The notes beneath the pieces were generated by a model. That model was not told the DNA's origin, did not search any database, and saw only the letters and a program-made list of their open reading frames with translations. Source: Actinoplanes lutulentus (GTDB taxonomy: Bacteria; Actinomycetota; Actinomycetes; Mycobacteriales; Micromonosporaceae). Taken from it: a stretch of DNA of 64,000 bases. Within the stretch, counting starts at the first letter, position 1. Each line of letters opens with the position of its first letter. The DNA lies in assembly GCF_003259845.1 (NCBI RefSeq), contig NZ_QLMJ01000010.1, forward strand, positions 124,001 through 188,000, in the 5' to 3' direction. The translations under genes and the position numbers were made by a program. Shown here in pieces: positions 15,963 to 27,086 of the stretch.

Positions 15963-16841
15963 TCACACCAACCGGGTACGCGGCCCGGCCCGCAGAACAC
16001 CGGAAGTAAGGCGCCGGCCAACCACCTTTTCGGCCAGCTCAGCGGCCTCGATCAACCGGTCCAGATCGATTCCGGTGTCGATTCCCATGTCGTGCAGCAT
16101 GTGCACCACCTCTTCAGTGGCAACATTGCCCGAGGCACCCGGCGCGTACGGGCACCCGCCCAGGCCACCCGCGCTGGCGTCGAACTCGGTCACGCCGAGA
16201 TCCAGGGCGGTCAGGATGTTCGCGAGACCCGTACCCCTGGTGTCGTGGAAGTGCAGCAGGTCCGGGCGTACCGAAGAAAGAAGGTCACGCACCCGGCGGG
16301 GAGTTGCCATGCCGGTCGTGTCGCCGAAGGCGATGCGGTCCGCGCCATCGGCGCGGACGCGAGCCACGATGGCCGCGACCCGATCCGGATCGATGTCGCC
16401 CTCAAACGGGCAGCCGAAACTGGTCGCGACGATGACTTCCAGTGTCGCGCCCGACTCGTGCACCAGCGGAATCAGGCCGGCGATGTCGTCCAGTGACTCC
16501 TCGGTCGACCGGTTGAGGTTGCGGCGGTTGTGGGTGTCGCTCGCCGACACCACCACCTCTATCTCAGCGAAGCCGGCAGCGATCGCGCGCTGCGCGCCAC
16601 GACCGTTAGGGATCAGCGCCGAGTACCGCACGCCGGGGTTGTGCCAGGCCGTGGCCCAGACCTCGTCGGCGTCGGCCATCTGCGGGATGGCCTTCGGGTG
16701 GACGAACGAGACCGCCTCGATCCGGCGCACGCCGGTGCGGCTCAGCGCGTCGATCAGGGCGACCTTGGCCTCGGTCGGGACCGGGTCTTCGTTCTGCAGA
16801 CCGTCCCGGGGTGCGACTTCGCGAATGCTGACGAAAGTCAT
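15963..16841 (-). CDS. hmgL: Hydroxymethylglutaryl-CoA lyase
   Basis: A 292-residue TIM-barrel lyase splitting HMG-CoA to acetoacetate and acetyl-CoA, the last step of leucine degradation. Markers: VAPRDGLQNE (metal and substrate site), EAVSFVHPKAIPQMAD, FGDTTGMATP, LHFHDTRGTGLANI with metal-binding His, and GGLGGCPYAPGASGN with the catalytic Cys. It is close to the typical bacterial length of about 300. It is nine bases after the biotin carboxylase stop, so probably one transcript. Confidence 0.95.
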   Translation of the reverse strand: MTFVSIREVAPRDGLQNEDPVPTEAKVALIDALSRTGVRRIEAVSFVHPKAIPQMADADEVWATAWHNPGVRYSALIPNGRGAQRAIAAGFAEIEVVVSASDTHNRRNLNRSTEESLDDIAGLIPLVHESGATLEVIVATSFGCPFEGDIDPDRVAAIVARVRADGADRIAFGDTTGMATPRRVRDLLSSVRPDLLHFHDTRGTGLANILTALDLGVTEFDASAGGLGGCPYAPGASGNVATEEVVHMLHDMGIDTGIDLDRLIEAAELAEKVVGRRLTSGVLRAGPRTRLV

Positions 16842-16850
16842 GACCTCACC

Positions 16851-18182
<1,332 letters not shown>

Positions 18183-18228
18183 TCCGCTCCTTTGCGGTCG
18201 GTCTTACGCCCTTGTGGGGCGCTGTTTC

Positions 18229-18255
18229 GACACCGCCGGTGGTGGGGCGGTGTCG
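18229..18255. terminator. Hairpin between tetR and accA1
   Basis: CGACACCGCC and GGCGGTGTCG pair around an eight-base loop in the 125-bp gap between the tetR stop and the accA1 start. It may terminate tetR or attenuate accA1. Confidence 0.55.
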
Positions 18256-18307
18256 ATGACGCGTTTTTGTCGAGGTATTCGGTGTTCTATCGGGTAATTC
18301 CAGCAGG

Positions 18308-18913
18308 TCAGCGGCCGGCGAGGGCGTGGATCGTCGCGTCACGCAACAGATCGGCCCGGCGACGGCGCTCCACCTCGCCGCCGAGGAACGGCGTCGAGTT
18401 CATCAAGCCGAACGCGGCGTGCGCCAGAACCCGGGCCTCCGGTGCGGCCAGCTCGGGGCGCACCCGGGAGAGTACGGACACCCACTCCTCGACATAGAGA
18501 CGCTGCAAACGGCGGATCTGCCGGCGCGGCTCATCGGGCAGGCGGTCCAGCTCGTGCAGGTGCAGAGCGATCACCGCGGGGTTGGTCAGCGCGAAGTCCA
18601 CATGGAAGTCGACCAGGTCGGCAAGCGCGGCCTCGACGTCGTCGGAGTGCCGGGCCACTCGCTCCTTGCCACCCTCCAGCAGGCTCTCGCTGACCGGGAT
18701 CAGGGCGGCGACCAGCATCGCCTCCTTGCCGGCGAAGTGGTGATAAAGAGCCGGGCCGGTGACGCCGGCGGCGGAGCCGATGTCATCCATCGACACGCCG
18801 TGATAACCGCGGGAGGCGAACAAGCCCACCGCGATCTCCAGAATCTCGTCGCGGCGTGACCGCCGCCGAGGCGCCGGAGGGGTGGTCCGGTGCCGCTGCT
18901 CTACCGTCGTCAC
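18308..18913 (-). CDS. TetR-family regulator of the catabolic cluster
   Basis: A 201-residue repressor. The N-terminal HTH is ILEIAVGLFASRGYHGVSMDDIGSAAGVTGPALYHHFAGKEAML; the rest is a helical ligand domain. GTG 18913 (VTTVEQRHRTT) is used; an upstream in-frame ATG would place the start in the operator area. The same operator, TTAACGGTCGTT, occurs upstream of this gene and twice upstream of accD1. Autoregulation and control of branched acyl-CoA breakdown, with an acyl-CoA as likely inducer, are therefore inferred. Confidence 0.92.
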   Translation of the reverse strand: MTTVEQRHRTTPPAPRRRSRRDEILEIAVGLFASRGYHGVSMDDIGSAAGVTGPALYHHFAGKEAMLVAALIPVSESLLEGGKERVARHSDDVEAALADLVDFHVDFALTNPAVIALHLHELDRLPDEPRRQIRRLQRLYVEEWVSVLSRVRPELAAPEARVLAHAAFGLMNSTPFLGGEVERRRRADLLRDATIHALAGR

Positions 18914-18945
18914 GTGGCAACTGTAACCCGGCGTCAAGCCCTCAC

Positions 18946-18960
18946 TTAACGGTCGTTCAG
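18946..18960. promoter_or_regulatory. TetR operator upstream of tetR
   Basis: TTAACGGTCGTTCAG matches the two sites upstream of accD1 at all core positions. It overlaps the last codons and stop of the upstream TPR gene, 33 bp before the tetR start. Confidence 0.7.
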
Positions 18961-21846
18961 CCCCTTTTTGGCTTCGCGGGCCTCGTCCAGCAGCGTTACC
19001 GTGAGTTCCCGGCTTGCCGCATCGGGATCCATGCCTGCCAGCAACGTGTCCAGCATCGTTTCCGCCTCGTCCACCGAGCCGGATCGGAGCAACGCTTCGG
19101 CCAGCATGCTGGTCACCCGATCGGCGTCGTCGGTCGCGCCGATCTCACGCAACCGCTCCGGTGCGCCACGCAGATGCGGCACCGCCTCATCGAACCGTCC
19201 GCGGCGCATCAACAGGTTGCCGACCTCGAACGCGAAGACCCCCCGGCCCCAGATCACGACCGGTTCGGCGGCAAGTTCGGCAGGTAGAGCGTTGTGTCGC
19301 TCGGCGACCTCACCGATCAGCTCCTCGGCCTCGGCGACCTGGTCGGCGTAGTTGAGCGCCATCAGGCGCCGGCGCAGCACCCGCAGCTCGCCGACCGGGT
19401 CACCGGACTCGCGCAACGACTCGGCGGCGGCCCGGAAGGTCAGCGCGGCCTCGCTGTCCCTGTCCAAGTCGTACAAGAGCTGGCCGGCCTGCTCGCCGAT
19501 CTGCCCGCGGCCGGCCGGGTTGTCCACCAGCCGCTCGATCAGGTCCCGGAAGCCGTCGAGGGCCCGGGTGTTGTCGCCGAGATCACGGTAGAGATTGGCC
19601 AGCAGGAACCGGCAGTTGACCGCCGGCTCCTCGATGCCGAACCGCTCGAAGCCGAGCAACGCTTCCTCAGCCACCTCGATCGCCTCGGCCGTGCGGCCGG
19701 CTGTCTGGTATGCCTGGGCGAGCTCGTGCCGGGCGAAGATGCCCGTGTGGTCCATCAGCTCGGGGTCGTCGATGGTGCCGCCCTGCTCCGCGGTCAGGCC
19801 GATCACCTCGACGTAGTCCTCGATCGCCTCGGCCGGCCGGTCCAGGCTCACCAGGGCGCGGGCACGGTGGATCCGAGCGGGAACAGCCGCGCCACCGAGG
19901 TCGGTGGCGAGCGCCGGAGTGAGGACGGCCACCGCTTCCTCGGGTGACTCGGTGAGCTGACCGAGCAGCACAGCGGCCTCGGTGCCGGAGTCGGCCGGGC
20001 CGTTCTCCTGGTAGAAGGCGAACGCCAGCCGGGCCGCTGCGGCAGCCTCCTCATGCCGGTGAGCGAGAGCGCGGTTCTGTGCCCGGACGATCGCGTGGAA
20101 GGCCGACCGGCGCGCATCACCGGTTTCCCCGGCGAACCGGTCCGCGTTGTCGCCGGCTTCGTTGGCGTCGTCGAGGCGCCCTAACAAACGGTACATTTGC
20201 GACAGACGCAACCATGCGCTCGCTCGGCTGTCCGGATTGCCGTGCTCCTCGTGGTGAGCGACGGTCGCCGTGATCACCGCGAGCAGCTCGTCGGTCGGCT
20301 CGTCGGCCAGAGATCGCACCAGCGCGGCCCTGGCCCGCATCAGGCTCGCCTCGCCCTCCTCGCCCGCCTCGGCGAACAGCTCGGCAGCCCGTGACCAGGC
20401 GTCGACGGTCTCCTCGTGCTGACCATCAGCCAGCACGAAGCCACGCGCCTTGAACAACCGAGCCGCGAGCGCCGGCTCCAACACAACGCCGCCCGGCGCA
20501 TTGCCCGGCACGTAGCTCGGCACGTCGCCCGTCGCGTTGCCCTGCGCCTTGAGCTGCGCCTCGACCTCGGCCTCGACCGCTGTCATCACCTCGCGGAACG
20601 CGGCGTCGCGGTCCTCGGACCGGTAGTGCTCGGCCAGATCGAGCAGCTCGGCGATGCTCGAGCCGGCTGGAATCTCAGCCGGCGGCTCCGGCACGACCTC
20701 AGCCGGCCGGGGCGGTGCGGCAACCGGACCGACCGGGGTCGGACGGGCCGTCGCGGAGAGCTGCACCGCGAACTCGTAGGGCTCAGCAATGAGCGCCTTA
20801 CGGACGCTCTCGCCCTGGTGGTCGGTGCCGTTGCGGGCGTCGAACCTGGCCGCCGTCTCGGTCGCGAACGCCGCAAGCTCCGCGGACAGCTCGGCGGCCG
20901 TGATGTCCGGCTTGCCGCTGCGGCGGATCACCACGTCGCCGTGGCCCAGCTCGGTAATCCGGCGCAACAGCATCGACGACTCGGCGGCGAACCACATGGC
21001 CGACGACGGCGAGGGCGCGCGGTCAAACCAGTCGATGTGCCGCTGGAGGATCTCCAGGCCGCGGTGCTCGTTGCCGCTGCGGGCGCAGAACGAGATGTGG
21101 TCGCCGATGCCGCCGAAGTCGGCCAGATTGTTCCGCTCGATCAGGTAGGACCGGCGGTGGGCGTCGGCCGCCTCGGCCGGGCGGCCGGACCGCAGGTAGG
21201 CCACCATCAGCTCGCTGAGGATGCTCTGCGGCTGCTCGCTGCAGGACAGGTGACCGGCGAGCACCGGCTCGGCCAGCTCGACAGCCTCGGCGAACTGCTC
21301 CTTGCCGATCAGGTGGTAAGCCAGCGAGGTCGGGTCGCACCCGGCGCAGTCGGAGAGCTCGTCGCGCGGCGCGGCCTGCCATTTCTCGAACCAGCCCTGC
21401 GCCTCCTCGGTCGCGCCGATGTGCTGGGCGACCAGGTAGCGGTGTTTGTAGACGGCCTGCAGACCACGGCCGTGCTCGCGGTAACGGCGCTCCATGTCGT
21501 CGAGCACCACGTATGTCCGGGCGAGCGGGACCTCCGGGAACCGGGTCAGCGCGTTGACCATGTTCTTGAAGAGCCAGAGCAGGTTGTGCGTCCACCGCTC
21601 GTGGTACGGCGCGGGCTTGCGATCGAAATCGGCCACGCACCAGGAGAAGGTGGGGAACGATTTCACCGGCTCGCCGCCGTACATGTACGCCGTGGTGGCG
21701 AACAGGCGCGTGTAGAACGCCAGGGCCGGGTCGCCGGCGCCGTCCACGTGCCGCAGCACCTGCTCGACCAGGGCGATCTGTGCGGCGCCGTACGGCAAGT
21801 CCTCTGCCTGGTTCAGCAGTCCCCAGAGCTCTTCGGCCGTTTTCAT
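18946..21846 (-). CDS. Large TPR-repeat protein paired with Hsp90 homologue
   Basis: A 966-residue, all-helical soluble protein. N-terminal part (1-330): LWGLLNQAEDLPYGAAQIAL, WCVADFDRKPAPYHERWTHN, then a region with Cys residues (LSDCAGCDPTSLAYHL). A Pro-rich linker lies at about 345-400. The C-terminal half (400-960) is a long superhelix of TPR-like units such as LRLSQMYRLLGRLDDANEAG, LAQAYQTAGRTAEAIEVAEEAL and LANLYRDLGDNTRALDGFRD. It starts two bases after the Hsp90-like gene stop, so the two are translationally coupled. I infer a co-chaperone or client-adaptor role from TPR content and coupling; there is no enzyme domain. Confidence 0.8.
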   Translation of the reverse strand: MKTAEELWGLLNQAEDLPYGAAQIALVEQVLRHVDGAGDPALAFYTRLFATTAYMYGGEPVKSFPTFSWCVADFDRKPAPYHERWTHNLLWLFKNMVNALTRFPEVPLARTYVVLDDMERRYREHGRGLQAVYKHRYLVAQHIGATEEAQGWFEKWQAAPRDELSDCAGCDPTSLAYHLIGKEQFAEAVELAEPVLAGHLSCSEQPQSILSELMVAYLRSGRPAEAADAHRRSYLIERNNLADFGGIGDHISFCARSGNEHRGLEILQRHIDWFDRAPSPSSAMWFAAESSMLLRRITELGHGDVVIRRSGKPDITAAELSAELAAFATETAARFDARNGTDHQGESVRKALIAEPYEFAVQLSATARPTPVGPVAAPPRPAEVVPEPPAEIPAGSSIAELLDLAEHYRSEDRDAAFREVMTAVEAEVEAQLKAQGNATGDVPSYVPGNAPGGVVLEPALAARLFKARGFVLADGQHEETVDAWSRAAELFAEAGEEGEASLMRARAALVRSLADEPTDELLAVITATVAHHEEHGNPDSRASAWLRLSQMYRLLGRLDDANEAGDNADRFAGETGDARRSAFHAIVRAQNRALAHRHEEAAAAARLAFAFYQENGPADSGTEAAVLLGQLTESPEEAVAVLTPALATDLGGAAVPARIHRARALVSLDRPAEAIEDYVEVIGLTAEQGGTIDDPELMDHTGIFARHELAQAYQTAGRTAEAIEVAEEALLGFERFGIEEPAVNCRFLLANLYRDLGDNTRALDGFRDLIERLVDNPAGRGQIGEQAGQLLYDLDRDSEAALTFRAAAESLRESGDPVGELRVLRRRLMALNYADQVAEAEELIGEVAERHNALPAELAAEPVVIWGRGVFAFEVGNLLMRRGRFDEAVPHLRGAPERLREIGATDDADRVTSMLAEALLRSGSVDEAETMLDTLLAGMDPDAASRELTVTLLDEAREAKKGLNDR

Positions 21847-21848
21847 GG

Positions 21849-23582
21849 TCAGGACTCTCCCGGAACGGCTCGGTCCAGAAGGCCGAGAAGTGAGGTGGTG
21901 AGCAGGGCGGCGTCGGCCGGCCGGATCGGGTGGTGGCCGAGCATCAGCGCCTGGCCGTACAGCGACTCGACCGCGAGGCCGGCGAGCTCGTCGTCGCCGA
22001 GCGCGGCGATCCGCCGGACCAGCGGGTTTCGATAGTTCAGCACCAGCTGCGGGCGGTCGGTCGGCACCGTCTGCGCCAGTGCGTCGAGCACACCGCCCCA
22101 GAGGTCGTCGGCCTGCGAGCGGCTTGTGGTGAACTCTTCCTGGAAGGTCGCGGACCGGCTGATCAGGTAGAGCGCGGGCAGCGTGACCGGGTCGAACGCG
22201 CGCACCACGACCTCGCAGCCGAGCCTGTCCAGACGGCGCTGGGCGGCCGCGAGGAACGGGCGCAGGCGCAGCTCAACCTCGGCCTCCACCGGCTGGAACC
22301 GGGTGGCCAGGTCGGACGGGTCGAGCCGCTCCGCACGGGTCTCCGGGTCGACCGCGGCGAGCCGCTCGATCAGGTCGGCGTCGTACACAAAACCGCCGTT
22401 GATCAGGGCGATGTCCTGCGCGGCGGCGACCGCGGCAAGCTGCCGGAACTCGTCGTCGGTCGCGGCGTACCGCAGCAGGCCGTGCCGGGTGCGGAAGTCG
22501 GCGAGGGTGATCTCACCCATGTTGGTCTGCATCGGGTACCACTGCTCGACCAGGTGCAGCATCTCGTCGTCGTGCAGGGCGAGCGCCTTGACGCCGAGGT
22601 GATGGATGCGCAGGAAGGCGGCGAGGCGGCGCGGGTCGGTCGCGGCGAGCCGGGCCAGCCAGCCGCGCAGCTGGTCGGCGATGGCGTCCCGGGTCTCGGC
22701 GAGCTGGCCGTCGTCGTAGAGCGCCTCGCGGCTCGCGGTCGGCCGCAGCTCGCTGCTGTCCACCACGCACCGGGCGAAGAACGCCCACTCCGGGAGCAGG
22801 CCCTCGACGTGCTCGGAGAGCAGCATCCGTTTCAGGTAGACCCGGTGGCCGCCGCGGCTTGCCGGGTTGACCGGGGCGGGCAGGACGAACGCCGCGCCGC
22901 TGAGGCCGGCGGCGGGCACGTTCAGCTCGATCACGTCGAATGGGCGGAAACCCAGGGTGGCCTCGGCGTATGCCAGCCGCTCGGACTGCGGGCGGTCCCA
23001 GGGCAGCACGTCGTCGGTCACGGCACGGCCGTCCACCGTCACGGCGACCGGCAGCAACGAGCCGTAGAGGCCGGCCAGCTCGCGCACTGTCGTACCCACA
23101 AGGAAGTGCTCTGAGCCGCGGCGCGGCAGGAGGGTGACCGTGGTCCCTGGCTCGCGGTCCTCGCCCGGACCGACGTCGTAGCGACCGTCGGAGTGACCGG
23201 TCCAGAGGACCGGCGGGGCGTCGCCACGGCGGGTGTGCACCCGGATCTCGTCGGCGACCATGAAGCAGGAGAGCAGGCCGATGCCGAACTGGCCGAGGAA
23301 CTGGTGCCGGGCGAAGCCGAGCTCGTCGCGCTTGGAGCTGCGGCCGATCGTGGCGAGCAGCTCGTGCACCTGCGCCTCGGTGAGGCCGATGCCGTTGTCA
23401 CTGATGCGCAGCTCGTCCCCGGTGACGATCTCCACGCGGCCTGCGTGGTCGGGACCGACCGCGGTGATCGCGTCGACCGCGTTCTGGAGGAGCTCGCGGA
23501 TGTAGACGCGCGGGCTCGCGTAAAGATGGTGGCTGAGGAGATCGACGATCCCTCGCAGATCGACCTGGAACGTGTTGCTCAC
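21849..23582 (-). CDS. Hsp90-family (HtpG-like) ATPase, short form
   Basis: A 577-residue Hsp90 homologue, about 50 shorter than E. coli HtpG. GHKL ATPase domain: YIRELLQNAVDAI (Mg-binding Asn), LRISDNGIGLT, and the lid/G2 motif HQFLGQFGIGLLSCFMV. Middle domain: RVYLKRMLLSEHVEGLLPEWAFFARCVVDSSEL followed by PTASREAL, with the catalytic-loop Arg. The C-terminal dimerisation region is diverged and there is no MEEVD-type tail. It opens a two-gene operon with the TPR protein. The function is probably ATP-driven folding or assembly of specific clients; the diverged C terminus argues against simple HtpG equivalence. Confidence 0.88.
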   Translation of the reverse strand: MSNTFQVDLRGIVDLLSHHLYASPRVYIRELLQNAVDAITAVGPDHAGRVEIVTGDELRISDNGIGLTEAQVHELLATIGRSSKRDELGFARHQFLGQFGIGLLSCFMVADEIRVHTRRGDAPPVLWTGHSDGRYDVGPGEDREPGTTVTLLPRRGSEHFLVGTTVRELAGLYGSLLPVAVTVDGRAVTDDVLPWDRPQSERLAYAEATLGFRPFDVIELNVPAAGLSGAAFVLPAPVNPASRGGHRVYLKRMLLSEHVEGLLPEWAFFARCVVDSSELRPTASREALYDDGQLAETRDAIADQLRGWLARLAATDPRRLAAFLRIHHLGVKALALHDDEMLHLVEQWYPMQTNMGEITLADFRTRHGLLRYAATDDEFRQLAAVAAAQDIALINGGFVYDADLIERLAAVDPETRAERLDPSDLATRFQPVEAEVELRLRPFLAAAQRRLDRLGCEVVVRAFDPVTLPALYLISRSATFQEEFTTSRSQADDLWGGVLDALAQTVPTDRPQLVLNYRNPLVRRIAALGDDELAGLAVESLYGQALMLGHHPIRPADAALLTTSLLGLLDRAVPGES

Positions 23583-23649
23583 GGTCGATCACGGTACCGG
23601 GCGGCACCGACAATTTCGGTGCCCGCCCGGTTGCTCCACCGCTTTTGAC

Positions 23650-24558
<909 letters not shown>

Positions 24559-24587
24559 GCTAGCGCTTCCTGCTCGCTGATCGTTTT

Positions 24588-25358
24588 CTATTCACTGATC
24601 GGGCCCAGTGCTGGACGCTTCGCGGAGACGAGATCGCCGGAGGAACGTCCGCGCAGGTGGCGGTTCACCCACGGGGCCAGGTGCTCGCGGGCCCATTTCA
24701 GGTCGGCGCTGCGGGCCAGCCGCCACGGAGTCGGCTGCGGCGCCGGCGGCACCAGCATCCAGTCCTCCTCGACGCCGACGCCGAGCGCGTTCAGCACGTG
24801 CCCGGCAACCCTGCGGTGGCCGAGCTCGGACAGGTGCAGACGGTCCGCGCTCCACATCGTCGGATGCAGGTACGCCTCGTCCGCGAACAGGTCGATCACG
24901 TGAGCGCCGTGCCGTTCGGCGATCGCCCGGGTCCCGTCGTTGAGCGCTGCCGCACGGGCCCCGATCATCCGCTGACCACCCGGGATGTGTGCTGCCACGT
25001 CGGCGAACCGGAAGAGCACCACGTCGGCGCCGGCGGCCCGGATCCGGGCGACCGCCGGCTCGATCCGGGCCACGAGCGCCGCCGCGTCGGCTTTCGGTCG
25101 CAGGATGTCGTTGCCGCCGGCCGCGAAACTGACCAGGTCCGGTCGCATCGCCAGGGTCGGTTCGAGCTGCTCGGCGAGCACCTGTTCGAGCAGGCGGCCG
25201 CGGATCGCGAGATTGGCGTACCCGAAAGCCGGCCCCGATTCGACCGCGAGCCGGGTGGCGACCAGGTCAGCCCACCCCCGATAGGTGCCGTCCGGGTACG
25301 CGTCGGACATGCCCTCGGTGAAGCTGTCCCCCATTGCCACGAAGCTGCGCCAGGCCAT
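24588..25358 (-). CDS. SGNH/GDSL-type hydrolase
   Basis: A 256-residue esterase-fold protein. Block I is FVAMGDSFTEGMSD with the nucleophile Ser; block II is LAIRGRLLEQVL; block III is VSFAAGGNDILRP (oxyanion Asn); block V is SADRLHLSELGHRRVA with the Asp and His of the triad. No signal peptide, so it is probably cytoplasmic. Substrate unknown. ATG 25358 follows GGGGAG closely. Confidence 0.9.
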   Translation of the reverse strand: MAWRSFVAMGDSFTEGMSDAYPDGTYRGWADLVATRLAVESGPAFGYANLAIRGRLLEQVLAEQLEPTLAMRPDLVSFAAGGNDILRPKADAAALVARIEPAVARIRAAGADVVLFRFADVAAHIPGGQRMIGARAAALNDGTRAIAERHGAHVIDLFADEAYLHPTMWSADRLHLSELGHRRVAGHVLNALGVGVEEDWMLVPPAPQPTPWRLARSADLKWAREHLAPWVNRHLRGRSSGDLVSAKRPALGPISE

Positions 25359-25527
25359 CGTTCTCCCCTAACGGAAGTTCAGCTTTGGTTGCCTCGTCAG
25401 TTTTCCACCCGACAGGGATGTCTCGTCTACGTGACGCTGACGACATGGACCCTTGTGGACGATCAGGTGTGTAATCACCGGAGACGCCGGGTAACCGTTT
25501 CGTAACCGCGTTCAGGGGGTGGGGAAC

Positions 25528-25917
25528 ATGGCTAGATCCGTCGCGGACGCGATGACCCGCAGGGTGGTCTACCTGCCGGAGGACACCAGCCTCGACGAGG
25601 CCGCCCAGGCCATGCGCGACCAGGGCATCGGCGACGTCGTGGTGACGCACGGACCGACGATGGCCGGAATCGTCACCGACCGCGACATCGTGATCCGGGC
25701 GGTCGCCGAGCACCTGCCGCCGGAGACCACCCGCCTCGGCGACATCGCCACCCGGGAACTGATCATGGTCGAGCAGAGCGCCACCGTGGACGAAGCGGTA
25801 ACGGCCATGCGCAACCGGGGCGTACGCCGTCTCCTGGTCTGCGACGCGGACCGCAACGTGGTCGGCATCCTCAGCCTCAGTGACGTTGCCCTCCTGTCCG
25901 CCTCGGCAGCCGCCTGA
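25528..25917 (+). CDS. CBS-domain pair protein
   Basis: A 129-residue protein made only of two CBS motifs: VADAMTRRVVYLPEDTSLDEAAQAM with GIVTDRDIVIRAVAE, then TRELIMVEQSATVDEAVTAM with RRLLVCDADRNVVGILSLSDVALL. Such stand-alone Bateman modules bind adenosyl ligands and regulate partners; actinobacterial homologues resemble mycobacterial hypoxic response protein 1. ATG 25528 has GGGGTGGGG upstream; GTG 25519 is possible. The partner is unknown. Confidence 0.9.
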   Translation: MARSVADAMTRRVVYLPEDTSLDEAAQAMRDQGIGDVVVTHGPTMAGIVTDRDIVIRAVAEHLPPETTRLGDIATRELIMVEQSATVDEAVTAMRNRGVRRLLVCDADRNVVGILSLSDVALLSASAAA

Positions 25918-25957
25918 GACAGGCCACCGGGTTGATCGGCCGCGTAGGGTCGATCGG

Positions 25958-26392
25958 GTGACCGACATGCCGCCCAAGCTCGCCGAGATCGTCGACGACT
26001 TCGCCTCCGCACCGCGCGAGGTGGTGCTCGAGATGCTGCTGGAGTTCTCGGACGCGGTGCCACCCCTGCCCGAGTCGCTGGCCGGCCACGAGGGCATGGA
26101 GCAGGTGCCGGAGTGCCAGACCCAGTTCTTCCTGAAGGCCCTCGTGCAGCCGGACGGGACCGTGGTGACCCACTTCGACTGCCCACCTGAGGCGCCGACC
26201 ACCCGCGCTTTCGCCGGCATCCTCGCCGAGGGCCTGGCCGGGGCGAGCGCCGAGGAGATCCTGGCCGTGCCGGACGACCTCTACGCCCGGATGGGGCTGG
26301 CCCAGGCGATCAGCCCGCTGCGGATCCGCGGTGGCACGGCGATCCTGGGACGGCTGAAGCGCCAGGTCGCGGCTGCCGTCTCGGAGGCGTGA
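25958..26392 (+). CDS. sufE: SufE-family cysteine desulfurase activator
   Basis: A 144-residue SufE protein, which takes persulfide sulfur from SufS for Fe-S cluster assembly. Motifs: LAEIVDDFASAPREVVLEMLLEFSD, HEGMEQVPECQTQFFLKA (Cys acceptor) and a helical C terminus GLAQAISPLRIRGGTAIL. GTG 25958 is preferred, with AGGG eight bases upstream; ATG 25967 is in frame. The SUF operon itself is elsewhere. The next gene starts one base after the stop, so they are co-transcribed. Confidence 0.9.
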   Translation: MTDMPPKLAEIVDDFASAPREVVLEMLLEFSDAVPPLPESLAGHEGMEQVPECQTQFFLKALVQPDGTVVTHFDCPPEAPTTRAFAGILAEGLAGASAEEILAVPDDLYARMGLAQAISPLRIRGGTAILGRLKRQVAAAVSEA

Positions 26393-26393
26393 C

Positions 26394-27035
26394 ATGGACA
26401 TCCAGGTCTGGTCCGACGTCGTGTGCCCGTGGTGCTACATCGGCAAGCGGCGGCTGGAACGAGCCGTGGCCGACTTCGACGACGCTGTCACGATCACCTA
26501 TCGGGCGTACCAGCTCGACCCGGGACCGGTGCCCGAGCCGCTGCCGATCAAGCAGGTGATGGCCGCGAAATTCGGCGGCCCGGCGCGCGCGGAGCAGATG
26601 TTCACGCACGTCACTTCGATCGCCGCCGGCGAGGGCCTGCGCCTGGACTTCGACCGGGCGATCGCGGCCAACACGTTCGCGGCGCATCGGCTGATCGCGT
26701 GGGCGGCGACCCACGAACGACAGGCCGACATGCTGGAGGCGTTGCAGGTCGCCCACTTCACCGACGGCGTCGACATCGGTTCGCCGGCGGCGCTGGCCCG
26801 GGTGGCCGGCGGGATCGGCCTGAACGAGACGGCGGCCCTGGTCCACCTCGAGTCGGACGCGGGCAGCGCGGCGGTTCACACCGATCTGAAGGAGGCCGGC
26901 GAGCTCGGGATTTCGAGCGTGCCGACCTTCGTCATCGATGGGAAGTTCGTGGTTCAGGGCGCCCAGGAGGCGCCGACGCTGCTCGCCGCTTTCGAGGAAA
27001 TCACCCGCCGGGAAGCCGCCGACGCAACAGCGTGA
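26394..27035 (+). CDS. DsbA-family oxidoreductase (FrnE/polyketide-isomerase type)
   Basis: A 213-residue thioredoxin-fold protein. It opens MDIQVWSDVVCPWCYIGKRR, with the CPWC redox site at residues 11-14. A helical insertion follows (HRLIAWAATHERQADMLEAL), and the cis-Pro loop is ISSVPTFVIDGKFVVQGAQ. No signal peptide, so it is cytoplasmic. FrnE proteins in Deinococcus and Streptomyces are disulfide isomerases. It is coupled to sufE, consistent with sulfur or oxidative-stress housekeeping. Confidence 0.93.
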   Translation: MDIQVWSDVVCPWCYIGKRRLERAVADFDDAVTITYRAYQLDPGPVPEPLPIKQVMAAKFGGPARAEQMFTHVTSIAAGEGLRLDFDRAIAANTFAAHRLIAWAATHERQADMLEALQVAHFTDGVDIGSPAALARVAGGIGLNETAALVHLESDAGSAAVHTDLKEAGELGISSVPTFVIDGKFVVQGAQEAPTLLAAFEEITRREAADATA

Positions 27036-27040
27036 CGCTT

Positions 27041-27072
27041 GTCGATGTCGTTCCACGTGAAACGACATCGAC
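27041..27072. promoter_or_regulatory. parS-like palindrome in convergent intergenic region
   Basis: A 32-bp palindrome with a single mismatch pair between two convergent stop codons. Its core CGTTCCACGTGAAACG (27049-27064) matches the ParB-site consensus TGTTNCACGTGAAACA except at the outer bases. It could serve as parS, as a two-way terminator, or both. Confidence 0.65.
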
Positions 27073-27086
27073 GTCCGTCATCGGAT

